NCBI GenBank assembly: GCA_003241485.1
Contig: QFQD01000006.1
Span: forward strand, 72,583-136,582
Reading direction: 5' to 3'
Length of the DNA stretch: 64,000 nucleotides
Origin: Ancylobacter novellus
Lineage (GTDB): Bacteria > Pseudomonadota > Alphaproteobacteria > Rhizobiales > Xanthobacteraceae
The position numbers were made by a program, and so were the translations under genes. The notes under the pieces are model-generated. The model saw only the letters and a list, made by a program, of their open reading frames with translations. It had not been told where the DNA came from and searched no databases. Positions 17,712 to 27,993 of the stretch are shown here, in pieces. Numbering within the stretch: position 1 is the first letter of the stretch; the number at the start of each line of letters is the position of its first letter.

Positions 17712-18725
17712 ATGTTCCGATTTTTCCTTCGCCGCGTCGCGCTGACGCTGCCGACTTTCGTGGCGTTGATGTTCGTCACTTTCGTCGCCGTGCGCCTCGT
17801 CCCCGGTGACCCGATCGAGGCCCGCACCGGCGAGCGCGGCATCGCGCCCGAGCGCCTCGCCCAGCTGCGCCACGAACTCGGCCTCGACCAGCCGGTGTGG
17901 GAGCAGTTCCTGCACTACGCCAACGGCCTGATCCATGGCGATTTCGGCGTGTCCATCGTCACCAAGACCCCGGTGCTGCAGGAATTCGCCATCCTGTTCC
18001 CGGCGACGCTGGAACTCGCCTTCTGCGCGCTGGTCTTCGCCGTCGTGCTCGGCATTCCCGCCGGCGTGCTCGCGGCGGTCAAGCGCGGCAGCTTCTTCGA
18101 TCATTCCGTGATGACGGTCGCGCTCGCCGGCTACTCCATGCCGATCTTCTGGTGGGGTCTGCTGCTGATCATGTTCATGTCGGAATATCTGGGGCTCACC
18201 CCGGTTTCCGGCCGCATGGATCTCATCAATTACTATTTCGAGCCCGTCACCGGCTTCATGCTGATCGACAGCCTGCTGTCGGACCAGGAAGGCGCGTTCG
18301 GCGCGGCGGTGTCCCACCTTATCCTGCCCTCAATCGTGCTGGGCACCATCCCGCTCGCGGTGATCGCGCGCATGACGCGCTCCTCGATGCTGGAAGTGCT
18401 GGGCGAGGATTATGTGCGCACCGCCCGCGCCAAGGGCCTGTCGCCGCTGCGCGTGGTCGGCCTGCATGCGCTGCGCAACGCGCTGATCCCGGTGGTCACC
18501 GTCATCGGCCTGCAGACCGGCACGCTGCTCGCCGGCGCGGTGCTGACCGAAACCATCTTCGCCTGGCCCGGCGTCGGCAAGTGGCTGATCGAGTCAATCT
18601 CGCGCCGCGACTATCCTGCGCTGCAGGGCGGCATCATGCTGATCTCGGGCATCGTCATTCTGGTCAATCTCATTGTCGACCTGCTCTACGTCGCCATCAA
18701 TCCGAGGATTCGCAATGGCGGATAA
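17712..18725 (+). CDS. dppB: Dipeptide-type ABC transporter permease DppB
   Basis: Inner-membrane permease of 337 residues with six hydrophobic helices. The N-terminal FRFFLRRVALTLPTFVALMF is typical of DppB/OppB. The ABC-contact (EAA) loop reads DYVRTARAKGLSPLRVVGLHALRNALIP, and the end ETIFAWPGVGKWL is also diagnostic. It is the first permease gene of the operon, 220 bp after dppA, with the tandem hairpins in that gap. Its stop overlaps the dppC start by 11 bases. Confidence 0.93.
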   Translation: MFRFFLRRVALTLPTFVALMFVTFVAVRLVPGDPIEARTGERGIAPERLAQLRHELGLDQPVWEQFLHYANGLIHGDFGVSIVTKTPVLQEFAILFPATLELAFCALVFAVVLGIPAGVLAAVKRGSFFDHSVMTVALAGYSMPIFWWGLLLIMFMSEYLGLTPVSGRMDLINYYFEPVTGFMLIDSLLSDQEGAFGAAVSHLILPSIVLGTIPLAVIARMTRSSMLEVLGEDYVRTARAKGLSPLRVVGLHALRNALIPVVTVIGLQTGTLLAGAVLTETIFAWPGVGKWLIESISRRDYPALQGGIMLISGIVILVNLIVDLLYVAINPRIRNGG

Positions 18726-19638
18726 TCAGGTCCTCGACACCACGCCGGCCACGTCGCTGATCGAGACGGTGCCGCCGGAAGTCTCGCCGCTGAAGGCGTT
18801 CTGGTCCGCCTTCTCCGAGAATCGCGGCGCCGTGGCCGGCCTCATGGTGGTGATCTTCATCGCCCTGCTCGCCATCTTCGCGCCCTTCGTCGCGCCCCAT
18901 TCGCCGATCGAGCAGTTCCGCCAGAGCGTGCTGCTGCCGCCGGTGTGGGCGGGCGGCAACTGGAGCTTTCCGTTCGGTACCGACGCGGTCGGCCGCGACG
19001 TGCTCTCGCGCCTGATCTATGGCGCACGCATCTCGCTCGGCATCGGCCTGTCGGTGATGCTGGTGTCCGTCGTCATCGGCATCGTGCTCGGCCTCGCCAG
19101 CGCCTTCATGCGCGGCATCGTCGAGGTGGTGGTGATGCGCATCATGGACCTCGTGGTGGCGATCCCGAGCCTGGTGCTCGCCATCCTCGTGGTCGCGGTG
19201 CTCGGCCCGAGCCTCACCAACACCATCGTCGCCGTGACCGTGGTCTATCTGCCGCGCTATGTCCGCCTCGTGCGGGCCGCCGCCATGGCGGAGCTGTCGA
19301 AGGAATATGTCATCGCCGCGCAGGTCGCCGGCGTCGGCAAGCTGCGGCTGATGTTCGTCACTGTGCTGCCGAACTGCCTCGCCCCGCTCATCGTGCAGGC
19401 CGCGCTCGGCATTTCCGACGCGATCCTGGAAGCGGCGGCGCTCGGCTTCCTCGGCCTAGGCGCACAGCCGCCGACGCCGGAATGGGGTGCCATGCTGGCC
19501 GACAGCCGCGAATTCATCCGCTCGGCGCCCTGGATCGTCACGCTGCCGGGCCTTGCCATCCTCGCCACCGTCGTCGCCATCAACCTGATGGGTGACGGCC
19601 TGCGCGACGCGCTCGACCCCAAGCTGAGGAGGAGCTGA
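18715..19638 (+). CDS. dppC: Dipeptide-type ABC transporter permease DppC
   Basis: Second permease subunit, 307 residues, with an N-terminal cytoplasmic segment, a first helix (AGLMVVIFIALLAIFAPFV), the signature FGTDAVGRDVLSRLIYGARISL, and the EAA loop SKEYVIAAQVAGVGKLRLMFVTVLPN. ATG 18715 overlaps the end of dppB; an in-frame upstream start at 18673 would lie wholly inside dppB and is unlikely. It pairs with DppB to form the membrane channel for short peptides or related solutes. Confidence 0.93.
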   Translation: MADNQVLDTTPATSLIETVPPEVSPLKAFWSAFSENRGAVAGLMVVIFIALLAIFAPFVAPHSPIEQFRQSVLLPPVWAGGNWSFPFGTDAVGRDVLSRLIYGARISLGIGLSVMLVSVVIGIVLGLASAFMRGIVEVVVMRIMDLVVAIPSLVLAILVVAVLGPSLTNTIVAVTVVYLPRYVRLVRAAAMAELSKEYVIAAQVAGVGKLRLMFVTVLPNCLAPLIVQAALGISDAILEAAALGFLGLGAQPPTPEWGAMLADSREFIRSAPWIVTLPGLAILATVVAINLMGDGLRDALDPKLRRS

Positions 19639-19641
19639 GCC

Positions 19642-20636
19642 ATGGCCGCCAATCCCCTGCTCTCCATCCGCAACCTCTGCGTCACCTTCGCGACCGGCCG
19701 CGGGCCGTTCAAGGCGGTCGACGGCATCAATCTCGACGTGGATGCGGGCGAACTGGTCGCCATCGTCGGCGAATCCGGTTCGGGCAAGTCGGTCGCCATG
19801 CTCGCCGTGATGGGGCTTTTGCCCTGGACCGCCAAGGTGACGGCCGACCGCCTCGTCTTCGACGGGCATGACATGCTGGCGCTCTCGGCGCGCGAGCGGC
19901 GCCAGTTCATCGGGCGCGACCTCGCCATGATCTTCCAGGAGCCGATGTCGAGCCTCAACCCGTGCTTCACGGTCGGCTTCCAGATCCGCGAGGCGATGAA
20001 GACGCATCTCGACCTCGACCGTGCCGGCCGGCAGGCCCGCGCCATCGAGCTTCTGGAGCTTGTCGGCATTCCCGAGCCGGAGCGCCGGCTCAAGGCTTTC
20101 CCGCACCAGCTCTCCGGCGGCATGAGCCAGCGCGTGATGATCGCCATGGCGCTCGCCTGCAAGCCCAAGCTCATCATCGCCGACGAGCCGACCACCGCGC
20201 TCGATGTCACCATCCAGGCGCAGATCCTCGACCTTCTGCTGCGCCTGCAGAAGGACAGCGGCGTCGGCCTCGTGCTCATCACCCATGACATGGGCGTGGT
20301 GGCGGAAACCTCGCAGCGCGTCTGCGTGCAGTATGCCGGCCAGCAGATCGAGATGCAGTCGACGCGCGGCCTGTTCCGCGATCCGCACCACCCCTACACC
20401 CACGCGCTGCTGGCGGCGCTGCCGGAGCGGGCGCATGGCCGCATCCTGCCCTCCATTCCTGGCGTCGTGCCGGGGCTGGCGGACCGGCCCAAGGGCTGCC
20501 TGTTCTCGCCGCGCTGCCGCTTCGCCACCGATCTCTGCCGCAACGTGCCGCCGCCCCGCGCCGGCGCGGAACTCGGCCTCGCGCTCTGCCACACCCCGCT
20601 CATTGACGGCGTGCCGCAGGGCAGGGAAATCGCCGC

Positions 20637-20640
<4 letters not shown>
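19642..20640 (+). CDS. dppD: Dipeptide ABC transporter ATPase DppD
   Basis: Cytoplasmic ATPase of 332 residues. Walker A is GESGSGKS, the ABC signature LSGGMSQRVMIAMALA, Walker B KLIIADEPTTALD and the H-loop ITHDMG. The C-terminal oligopeptide-transporter extension has the cysteine pattern GCLFSPRCRFATDLC, which in this family binds a 4Fe-4S cluster. A strong ribosome-binding site (GAGGAGGAG) precedes ATG 19642. It overlaps dppF by 4 bases. Confidence 0.94.
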
Positions 20641-21629
<989 letters not shown>

Positions 21630-21720
21630 GCGCCACCTTCGGCCGCTGCCGGGTCCGTCATGGACGCGTGGCCCGCGTCGCCCTAACTCTTCTGCGTGGA
21701 ATTCGCGGAGGAGTCGGGCC

Positions 21721-22110
21721 ATGGAACGTTTCACCGGCGGCTGCCAGTGCGGCGATGTGCGGATCGTGGCGACCGGGCAACCCTACCGCGTCGGCCTGTG
21801 CCACTGCCTCGACTGCCGCAAGCATCACGGGGCGCTGTTCCACGCCTCGGCGATCTTCCCGCAGGACGCCGTGTCGATCGAGGGCGAGACGCGCGATTAT
21901 GCCGGGCGGTTCTTCTGCCCGCGCTGCGGCTCGTCGGTCTTTGCGCGCACGGGCGACGAGGTCGAGGTAAACCTCGGCTCGCTGGACGCTCCGAACCAGC
22001 TTACCCCGACCTATGAGAGCTGGATGATCCGGCGCGAATCCTGGCTGCCCCCCTTCCCTCTGGCCCGCCATTATGAACGCGACCGGGAAGCGACCGGCCG
22101 CTCCGAATAG
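21721..22110 (+). CDS. GFA-family (glutathione-dependent formaldehyde-activating-like) protein
   Basis: A 129-residue Mss4-like zinc protein of the GFA family. Zinc ligands are visible in GGCQCGDVR, LCHCLDCRKHHGALF and FFCPRCGSSVF. The family name comes from an enzyme reported to join formaldehyde and glutathione, but most members have no proven activity. ATG 21721 follows a GGAGGAG ribosome-binding site. It stands alone, 91 bp after dppF and tail-to-tail with tonB. A link with the C1 genes further on is possible but not shown. Confidence 0.85.
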   Translation: MERFTGGCQCGDVRIVATGQPYRVGLCHCLDCRKHHGALFHASAIFPQDAVSIEGETRDYAGRFFCPRCGSSVFARTGDEVEVNLGSLDAPNQLTPTYESWMIRRESWLPPFPLARHYERDREATGRSE

Positions 22111-22124
22111 GCGGCCGGGCGCCC

Positions 22125-22994
22125 TCACCGCCGGGTGAAGTCCACCGGCACGGTGAAGGAGATCGTCCCCCCTGCCACTTCCGGCGGAGGCGGCGGCACC
22201 GGCGAGGCACGCCGCACCATCGCCACGGCTTCGCTGTCAAAGGTCGGATTGCCCGAACTCGCCGCCAGACTGGCACGAAGCACCCGGCCCGAACGGTCGA
22301 TCACGAACGCCACGCGCGCGCGCCCGCTGCCGGTCTCGCCGGCGGGAAAATGCTTTTGGCGGTTGAGATGCGCCATCAGCCGCGAGCGCCAGTTCGCCGG
22401 CGCCCGGCTGCTGGAGGAAGAGGCGCCCGCGCTCGGCGCCGCCACGCGCTCCGCCGGCGCCGCATCCAGCGCGGGGGCGGCGGAGGTGCGTGGCGCCGGC
22501 GGCTTCTCGCTCTTCTCGCGCTCCTTCGGCTTGGGCGTCGGCTTGGGGCGCTCCTTTGGCGGATCCGGCTTTTTCTCCGGCGGCGTCAGCTCGGCGGAAA
22601 GCGGCGGCGGCGGGGGCAGCGGCACCTCGATGTCCGGCGCCGGGCTCTCGCTCACCTGCGGCACCGGCTCCCGCTCGGGCTCCGGCTCGGGCGGCGGCAC
22701 ATCCTCGGCTTTCGCGAGCGGATCGGGCGGCACCTCTTCCTCAATCTCCTCCGGCGCTTCCATCATCTGCGGACCGGGCGGCACCTCGCTCGGCGCGGCC
22801 TCGGGGGCCACCGGCAATTCGGCCAGCTCGATCATGATCGCCGCCGGCTCGTCCGCCGCCACCATGGGCGGATCGGACATGATGTAGCCGAGCGCCGCGC
22901 CATGCGCGGCGAGGACGAGCACGGCGCAGCCGACCCAGGCGGCGGTCTCCACCGCGCGCTGGCGCCGGCTCCCTTTCAGGAGCATCAGGCTCAT
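22125..22994 (-). CDS. tonB: TonB-family energy transducer
   Basis: A 289-residue protein with a single N-terminal helix (AWVGCAVLVLAAHGAALGYI), a long Pro/Glu/Lys-rich periplasmic spacer (about residues 45-190) and a C-terminal TonB domain (YxP-like region replaced by WRSRLMAHLNRQKHFP, then GRARVAFVIDRSGRVLRASL and SFTVPVDFTRR). It carries proton-motive energy from ExbB-ExbD to outer-membrane receptors for iron chelates, haem or cobalamin. It overlaps exbD by 4 bases at its start. Confidence 0.93.
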   Translation of the reverse strand: MSLMLLKGSRRQRAVETAAWVGCAVLVLAAHGAALGYIMSDPPMVAADEPAAIMIELAELPVAPEAAPSEVPPGPQMMEAPEEIEEEVPPDPLAKAEDVPPPEPEPEREPVPQVSESPAPDIEVPLPPPPPLSAELTPPEKKPDPPKERPKPTPKPKEREKSEKPPAPRTSAAPALDAAPAERVAAPSAGASSSSSRAPANWRSRLMAHLNRQKHFPAGETGSGRARVAFVIDRSGRVLRASLAASSGNPTFDSEAVAMVRRASPVPPPPPEVAGGTISFTVPVDFTRR

Positions 22995-23443
22995 GGAGCC
23001 GCGGATCCCGCCGCCGCCGGCGGGCCGGTGAGTTCCAGCCCGACCAGCGCGATCTTGAGATAGCCGGCAGCGCGCAGCAGGTTCATCACCTCCATCAGAT
23101 CGCCATAGGCGACCGTCTTGTCGGCGCGCAGGAAGATGCGGGTTTCCCGTTTGGTCTCCGTCGCCTGGTCCAGCGTGGCACCGAGCGCCTCGCGCGCCAC
23201 GTCCTCATTGCCGAGCGCGAGGCCGAGATCGCCCTTCACCGTGAGATAGACCGGCTTGTCGGGACGCGGCTGCACGGCCGCGTTGGAGGCCGGCAGGTCG
23301 ACCGCGACATCCACCGTCGAGAGCGGCGCCGCGACCATGAAGATAATCAGCAGCACGAGGATCACGTCGATGAACGGGGTGACGTTGATCTCGTGATTCT
23401 CGGCCAGCTCGTCGCTGTCCAAACTCTGCAGCTTCGCGGCCAT
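22991..23443 (-). CDS. exbD: Biopolymer transport protein ExbD
   Basis: A 150-residue ExbD/TolR protein with a short cytoplasmic N-terminus, then a single helix INVTPFIDVILVLLIIFMVAAP carrying the proton-pathway aspartate (PFIDV), and a periplasmic domain with FLRADKTVAYGDLMEVMNLL. ATG 23443 is the natural start; the open frame upstream overlaps exbB and is not coding. It lies 5 bp after exbB on the same strand. Confidence 0.93.
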   Translation of the reverse strand: MAAKLQSLDSDELAENHEINVTPFIDVILVLLIIFMVAAPLSTVDVAVDLPASNAAVQPRPDKPVYLTVKGDLGLALGNEDVAREALGATLDQATETKRETRIFLRADKTVAYGDLMEVMNLLRAAGYLKIALVGLELTGPPAAAGSAAP

Positions 23444-23448
23444 GGCCC

Positions 23449-24399
23449 CTACTCCGCGGCGGCCCGCAGGCGGGCGGCAGCCACGCCATGGCTGTGCGGC
23501 ACGCCGCGCCGGGCGGCCATGTCGCGCCGGTCGAGATCGCGCGAGAGCAGGCGCAGCACTTCGGCGGCGGCATCGCCCATCAGCACCCGATAGCCCGACA
23601 CCAGCCGGGTGAAGTGGTTGTAGATGACCACGGCAGGAATGGCGGCGACGAGGCCGATGGCGGTGGCCAGCAGCGCTTCGGCGATGCCCGGCGCGACGAC
23701 GGCGAGATTGGTGGTCTGCGCCTTCGAGATGCCGATGAACGAGTTCATGATGCCCCACACCGTGCCGAACAGGCCGACAAAGGGGGCGGTGGCGCCGATG
23801 GTGGCGAGTAGGCCCGTGCCGCGGGTGATGGCACGCCCCGCCGCCACCTCGATGCGCCCGAGCGAGATCGACACGCGCTCCTTGATACCCTCGGCCGGCA
23901 GATCGCCGGAGCGCTTCAATTCGAGATCGGTCGCCTTGAGCATGGCGCCGGCCGGGCCCGCCGCCGCCACGCCGCGCGCCTCATCCAGCGAGGCGCTGGC
24001 GAGATAGCCCTTCAGCGCGCGCCTCAGCCGCCCCTTCGCCACGAGAAGTTCGAGCGATTTCGCGAGCCACACCGTCCAGGTGACCACCGAAGCCAGGGCG
24101 AGGCCGATCATCACGCCCTTCACCACCCAGTCCGCCGCCATGAACATGCCCCAGGGCGACAGGTCGTGCGGCAGCTGCGCGGCGGGGGCCGGCGTTGTTC
24201 CGGGCGTTATGGCAGTGTCTTCCGTGGTGTCGATCGCGCCGGGCAGCACCGGGCCCGGTGCCGACTGGCCGATGGGCGCGGCAGGCGCCTGCGCCAGCGC
24301 TGGAACCCAGCCCGGCAGCAGCGAGACGCCGGCGATAATCAACGCCACCAGCGCATTGAAGCGCGCGCGAGAGGCAGCAGTCCTGCAACGTGTCTGCAT
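23449..24399 (-). CDS. exbB: Biopolymer transport protein ExbB
   Basis: A 316-residue ExbB with an extra N-terminal hydrophobic segment ending in PALAQA (likely signal peptide), a Pro-rich linker, and three helices. The core motif is ITRGTGLLATIGATAPFVGLFGTVWGIMNSFIGIS, followed by GIAEALLATAIGLVAAIPAVVIYNHF. The extended N-terminus is common in alphaproteobacteria. First gene of exbB-exbD-tonB; the promoter should lie in the AT-rich gap upstream. Confidence 0.94.
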   Translation of the reverse strand: MQTRCRTAASRARFNALVALIIAGVSLLPGWVPALAQAPAAPIGQSAPGPVLPGAIDTTEDTAITPGTTPAPAAQLPHDLSPWGMFMAADWVVKGVMIGLALASVVTWTVWLAKSLELLVAKGRLRRALKGYLASASLDEARGVAAAGPAGAMLKATDLELKRSGDLPAEGIKERVSISLGRIEVAAGRAITRGTGLLATIGATAPFVGLFGTVWGIMNSFIGISKAQTTNLAVVAPGIAEALLATAIGLVAAIPAVVIYNHFTRLVSGYRVLMGDAAAEVLRLLSRDLDRRDMAARRGVPHSHGVAAARLRAAAE

Positions 24400-24599
24400 G
24401 GCGGCAATCCGATCTTCGGTCGGCCGCCCCGCTCCAGGCGTGGATACGCAAACATGGAGGCGGGCCGGTCCTGTCCGTTACCGGCCTGCATAAACCTCAA
24501 AACACGAGATAGACAACATGAAAAAGCTTTACACCCTCAATGTATAACGCTTCAAAACAGCGCTCACGAAGATGAAATACAGTTTTTCATTATTCCAAA
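24400..24599 (-). promoter_or_regulatory. AT-rich upstream region of exbBD-tonB
   Basis: A 200 bp gap whose part near 24500-24600 is far poorer in GC than its surroundings. It contains TTTGGAATAATGAAAA (minus strand), loosely like the iron-control (Irr/ICE) palindrome of Rhizobiales. Iron control is expected for this operon, but the match is weak. Confidence 0.3.
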
Positions 24600-26036
24600 T
24601 TAGTTTTTATACGCCGGCAGCGGCACGAGTACCTTGCCGGGGTTCAGCAGGCCCGCGGGATCGAACGCCGTCTTCAGCCGGTGCATGAGTTCCAGCCCGA
24701 CCGTGTCGGCGTAGCGCACCAGTTCCTCGCGCTTGAGGATGCCGATGCCGTGCTCGGCGGCGATCGAGCCGTCCATGTCGGCAACGATGTCGTGCACGAT
24801 GCGGTTGAACGCCTCCCACATGGCGAGGAAGGCGGCCTTGTCCATGCCGACCGGCTGGCTGAGATTGAAGTGGATGTTGCCATCCCCGACATGGCCGAAC
24901 GGACAGGGGCGCAGACCCGGCAGCGCCGCCTCGACGGCGGGCAGCGCGCGCTCCAGGAATTCCGGCACGCGCGAGACGGGGACCGAGACGTCGTGCTTGA
25001 TCGAGCCGCCCTCGAATTTCTGCGCTTCCGACATGTCCTCGCGCAGCCGCCACAGCGCGCTTGCCTGCGCCTCGCTGGCGGCGATCACCGCATCCACCAC
25101 TTCGCCGGCCTCCATCGCCGCGCCAAGGCTCTCCTCCATCAGGGCGGAGAGATCGAAGGCCCGCGTCGGCGCGGAGAACTCGGCCAGCACGTACCAGTCA
25201 TAGCTGTCGCGGAACGGGCGCACCGCGCCGGGCATGTGCTTGAGCACGGTCTCGACGCCGAAGGCGGCCATCAGCTCGAAGGTGGTGAGCGCATCCCCGG
25301 CTTCGCCCCGCAGGCGCTTGAGCAGAGCGAGCGCGGATGCGGGGTCCGGCACCGCGAGGAAGGCGGTGGAGCGCTGCGCCGGCTGCGGGAACAGCTTCAG
25401 CACGGCCGCGGTGATGATGCCGAGCGTGCCCTCCGAGCCGAGGAAAAGTGGCTTCAGGTCATAGCCCGCATTGTTCTTGCGCAGCCGCTTCATGCCGTTC
25501 CACACGCGCCCGTCGGCCAGCACCACTTCGAGACCAAGCACCAGCTCGCGCGCATTGCCGTAGCGCAGCACGGCGGTGCCGCCCGCATTGGAGGCGAGAT
25601 TGCCGCCGATGCGGCACGAGCCCTGCGAGGCGATGTGCAGCGGGAACAGGCACCCGGCCGCCTCCGCGGCCTCGTGCACCTTGTCGAGGATGCAGCCGGC
25701 CTCGACCGTCATGGTCATGTCCACAGGGTCGACATGGCGGATGCGGTCGAGCCGGGCGAGCGACAGCAGCACCTCGCCGAATGGCATCTGGCCGCCGACC
25801 AGCCCGGTATTGCCGCCCTGCGGCACAATGGGAACGCCCGCCTGCGCGCACGCCTGAACAACGAAGGCGACCTCCTCGGTGCTGCCGGGCCGCAGCACGG
25901 CCGGCGCCTTGCCCGCATAAAGCCCGCGCTCCTCGTGCAGATAGGGCGCCATGTCGGCGGCATCGGTGAGCACATGGGCGGCCCCGATGCGCGCGGCGAT
26001 GGTGGCAAGGAGCGAGGCAAGCGAGGCGTCGGACAT
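24600..26036 (-). CDS. FAD-linked D-2-hydroxyacid dehydrogenase (D-2-hydroxyglutarate/lactate/glycolate type)
   Basis: A 478-residue flavoprotein of the VAO/PCMH fold. The FAD-binding half has VPIVPQGGNTGLVGGQMP and ASQGSCRIGGNLASNAGG. The C-terminal cap has RPCPFGHVGDGNIHFNLSQP with the metal-binding His pair, and ends GSIAAEHGIGILKREEL and FDPAGLLNPGKVL. This arrangement fits D-2-hydroxyglutarate, D-lactate or GlcD-type dehydrogenases; specificity cannot be told. I chose ATG 26036 because a GGAG lies 7 bases upstream; ATG 26042 is the alternative. Divergent from uup. Confidence 0.88.
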   Translation of the reverse strand: MSDASLASLLATIAARIGAAHVLTDAADMAPYLHEERGLYAGKAPAVLRPGSTEEVAFVVQACAQAGVPIVPQGGNTGLVGGQMPFGEVLLSLARLDRIRHVDPVDMTMTVEAGCILDKVHEAAEAAGCLFPLHIASQGSCRIGGNLASNAGGTAVLRYGNARELVLGLEVVLADGRVWNGMKRLRKNNAGYDLKPLFLGSEGTLGIITAAVLKLFPQPAQRSTAFLAVPDPASALALLKRLRGEAGDALTTFELMAAFGVETVLKHMPGAVRPFRDSYDWYVLAEFSAPTRAFDLSALMEESLGAAMEAGEVVDAVIAASEAQASALWRLREDMSEAQKFEGGSIKHDVSVPVSRVPEFLERALPAVEAALPGLRPCPFGHVGDGNIHFNLSQPVGMDKAAFLAMWEAFNRIVHDIVADMDGSIAAEHGIGILKREELVRYADTVGLELMHRLKTAFDPAGLLNPGKVLVPLPAYKN

Positions 26037-26178
26037 GACCATCTCCGGCAGGCGGACCTGAAGAAAGGCGTCGCATAGCGCGATGCCTGCCGACTTACCA
26101 CAGCTCGCGCGCCCCGGCGGCACCGCAATGCCGCATTGTGGCCTTGCCCGCCGCCCACTTTCCCCCTATCCCCGCCCC

Positions 26179-27993
26179 ATGGCACCCCCTCTCCTTCTTC
26201 TTCAAGATACCCGTCTCACCTTCGGCGGCACGCCGCTGCTCAGCGGGGCGGAGCTTTCCGTCTCCGCCGGCGAGCGCGTCGGCCTTGTCGGGCGCAACGG
26301 CTCGGGCAAATCGACCCTGCTCAAGATCGCCGCCGGCCTCGTGCAGGCCGATAGCGGCCCGCGCTTCGTGCAGCCCGGCGCCACGGTGCGCTACCTGCCG
26401 CAGGAGCCGGATCTCTCGGGCTTCAAGACCACGCTCGATTATGTCGAGGCCGGCATGGGGCCGGGCGATGCGGAATACCGCGCGCTCTATCTGCTCAATG
26501 AACTGGGCCTCACCGGCGAGGAAAACCCGGCGAACCTCTCCGGCGGCGAAGCCCGCCGTGCGGCGCTGGCCCGCGTGCTGGCGCCCGAGCCCGATATCCT
26601 GCTGCTCGACGAGCCAACCAACCATCTCGACCTGCCGGCCATCGAATGGCTGGAAGCGGAGATCGCGTCGCTGCGCTCGGCGCTCGTGCTCATCAGCCAT
26701 GATCGCCGCTTCCTCACGGACCTGACCCGCGCGACCGTCTGGCTCGATCGCGGCACCACCCGCCGCATGGAGCGCGGCTTCGGCTTCTTCGAGGAATGGC
26801 GCGACCAGGTGCTGGAAGAGGAAGAGCGCGACCAGCAGAAGCTCGCCCGCAAGATCGTCGCGGAAGAGCACTGGATGCGCTACGGCGTCACCGCGCGCCG
26901 CAAGCGCAATGTGCGCCGCGTCGGCGAGCTGGCGGACCTGCGCGCGAAATTCCGCGACCACCGCGGCGCGGTCGGCACCATCTCCGTGACCGCCACCGAG
27001 GCCGACGTCTCGGGCAAGCTGGTGATGGAAGCCGAGCACATCTCCAAATCCTATGGCGAGCGCGTCATCGTGCGCGACCTCTCCATCCGCATCCAGCGCG
27101 GCGACCGCATCGGCATTGTCGGCCCCAACGGTGCCGGCAAGACCACGCTGCTGAAAATGCTCACCGGCGAACTCGCCCCCGATACCGGCAAGGCCAAGCT
27201 CGGCACCAATATCGAGATGGCGACGCTGGACCAGCGCCGCGCCGCACTCGACCCCAACCGCTCGGTGCGCGAGACGCTCACCGACGGGCGCGGCGACCAG
27301 GTGTTCGTCGGCGGCAATCCGCGCCATGTCATCGGCTACATGAAGGACTTCCTGTTCACCCCGGAACAGGCCGGCACCGCCGTTTCCCGCCTGTCGGGCG
27401 GCGAGCGCGGGCGGCTTTTGCTCGCCTGCGCGCTGGCGCAGGCGTCCAACCTCATGGTGCTCGACGAGCCGACCAACGATCTCGATCTGGAAACGCTCGA
27501 CCTCCTGGAAGAGATGATCGACGACTATGCCGGCACGGTGCTGCTGGTCAGCCATGACCGCGACTTCCTCGACCGCACCGTTACCGCCACCATCGCCTAT
27601 GAGGGCGACGGCAACTGGGAGGTGTATGCCGGCGGCTATTCCGACATGGTGGCCCAGCGCGGCCATGGCGTGAAGGCGCGGGCCGCGGCGGCAGCGGCGG
27701 CGCCCTCCCCGGCCAAGCCGGCGGCGGCGGCCGCGTCGACACCGTCGTCCTCCAAGCGCAAGCTCTCCTTCAAGGACAAGCACGCGCTGGAACAGCTGCC
27801 CAAGCGCATGGCGCAGCTGGAAGCCGACATCGCCCGGCTGAACAACACGCTGCACACGCCGAATTTCTACACGCGCGATCCCGCCGGCTTCCAGAAGGCC
27901 ACAGCGGAACTGACCCGCGTGCAGGCGGAGCTGGCCAAGGCCGAAGAGCAATGGCTGGAGCTGGAGATGCTGCGCGAGGAAATCGGCGGGTGA
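26179..27993 (+). CDS. uup: ABC-F ATPase Uup
   Basis: A 604-residue soluble protein with two ABC cassettes. Walker A motifs are GRNGSGKST (about residue 37) and GPNGAGKTT (about 314); signatures are LSGGEARRAALARVL and LSGGERGRLLLACAL. No membrane part exists. The C-terminal Ala-rich linker and coiled coil (about 530-604) identify Uup, an ABC-F protein acting on ribosomes or branched DNA, rather than EttA. ATG 26179 aligns with the family start; an upstream ATG at 26083 lies inside the divergent neighbour's upstream region. It overlaps the next gene by 4 bases. Confidence 0.9.
   Translation: MAPPLLLLQDTRLTFGGTPLLSGAELSVSAGERVGLVGRNGSGKSTLLKIAAGLVQADSGPRFVQPGATVRYLPQEPDLSGFKTTLDYVEAGMGPGDAEYRALYLLNELGLTGEENPANLSGGEARRAALARVLAPEPDILLLDEPTNHLDLPAIEWLEAEIASLRSALVLISHDRRFLTDLTRATVWLDRGTTRRMERGFGFFEEWRDQVLEEEERDQQKLARKIVAEEHWMRYGVTARRKRNVRRVGELADLRAKFRDHRGAVGTISVTATEADVSGKLVMEAEHISKSYGERVIVRDLSIRIQRGDRIGIVGPNGAGKTTLLKMLTGELAPDTGKAKLGTNIEMATLDQRRAALDPNRSVRETLTDGRGDQVFVGGNPRHVIGYMKDFLFTPEQAGTAVSRLSGGERGRLLLACALAQASNLMVLDEPTNDLDLETLDLLEEMIDDYAGTVLLVSHDRDFLDRTVTATIAYEGDGNWEVYAGGYSDMVAQRGHGVKARAAAAAAAPSPAKPAAAAASTPSSSKRKLSFKDKHALEQLPKRMAQLEADIARLNNTLHTPNFYTRDPAGFQKATAELTRVQAELAKAEEQWLELEMLREEIGG

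Noticed and set aside
21721..22110. GFA protein as part of the C1 pathway
   Set aside because: Family name suggests formaldehyde, but activity is unproven for most members and it lies 7 kb from the cluster.
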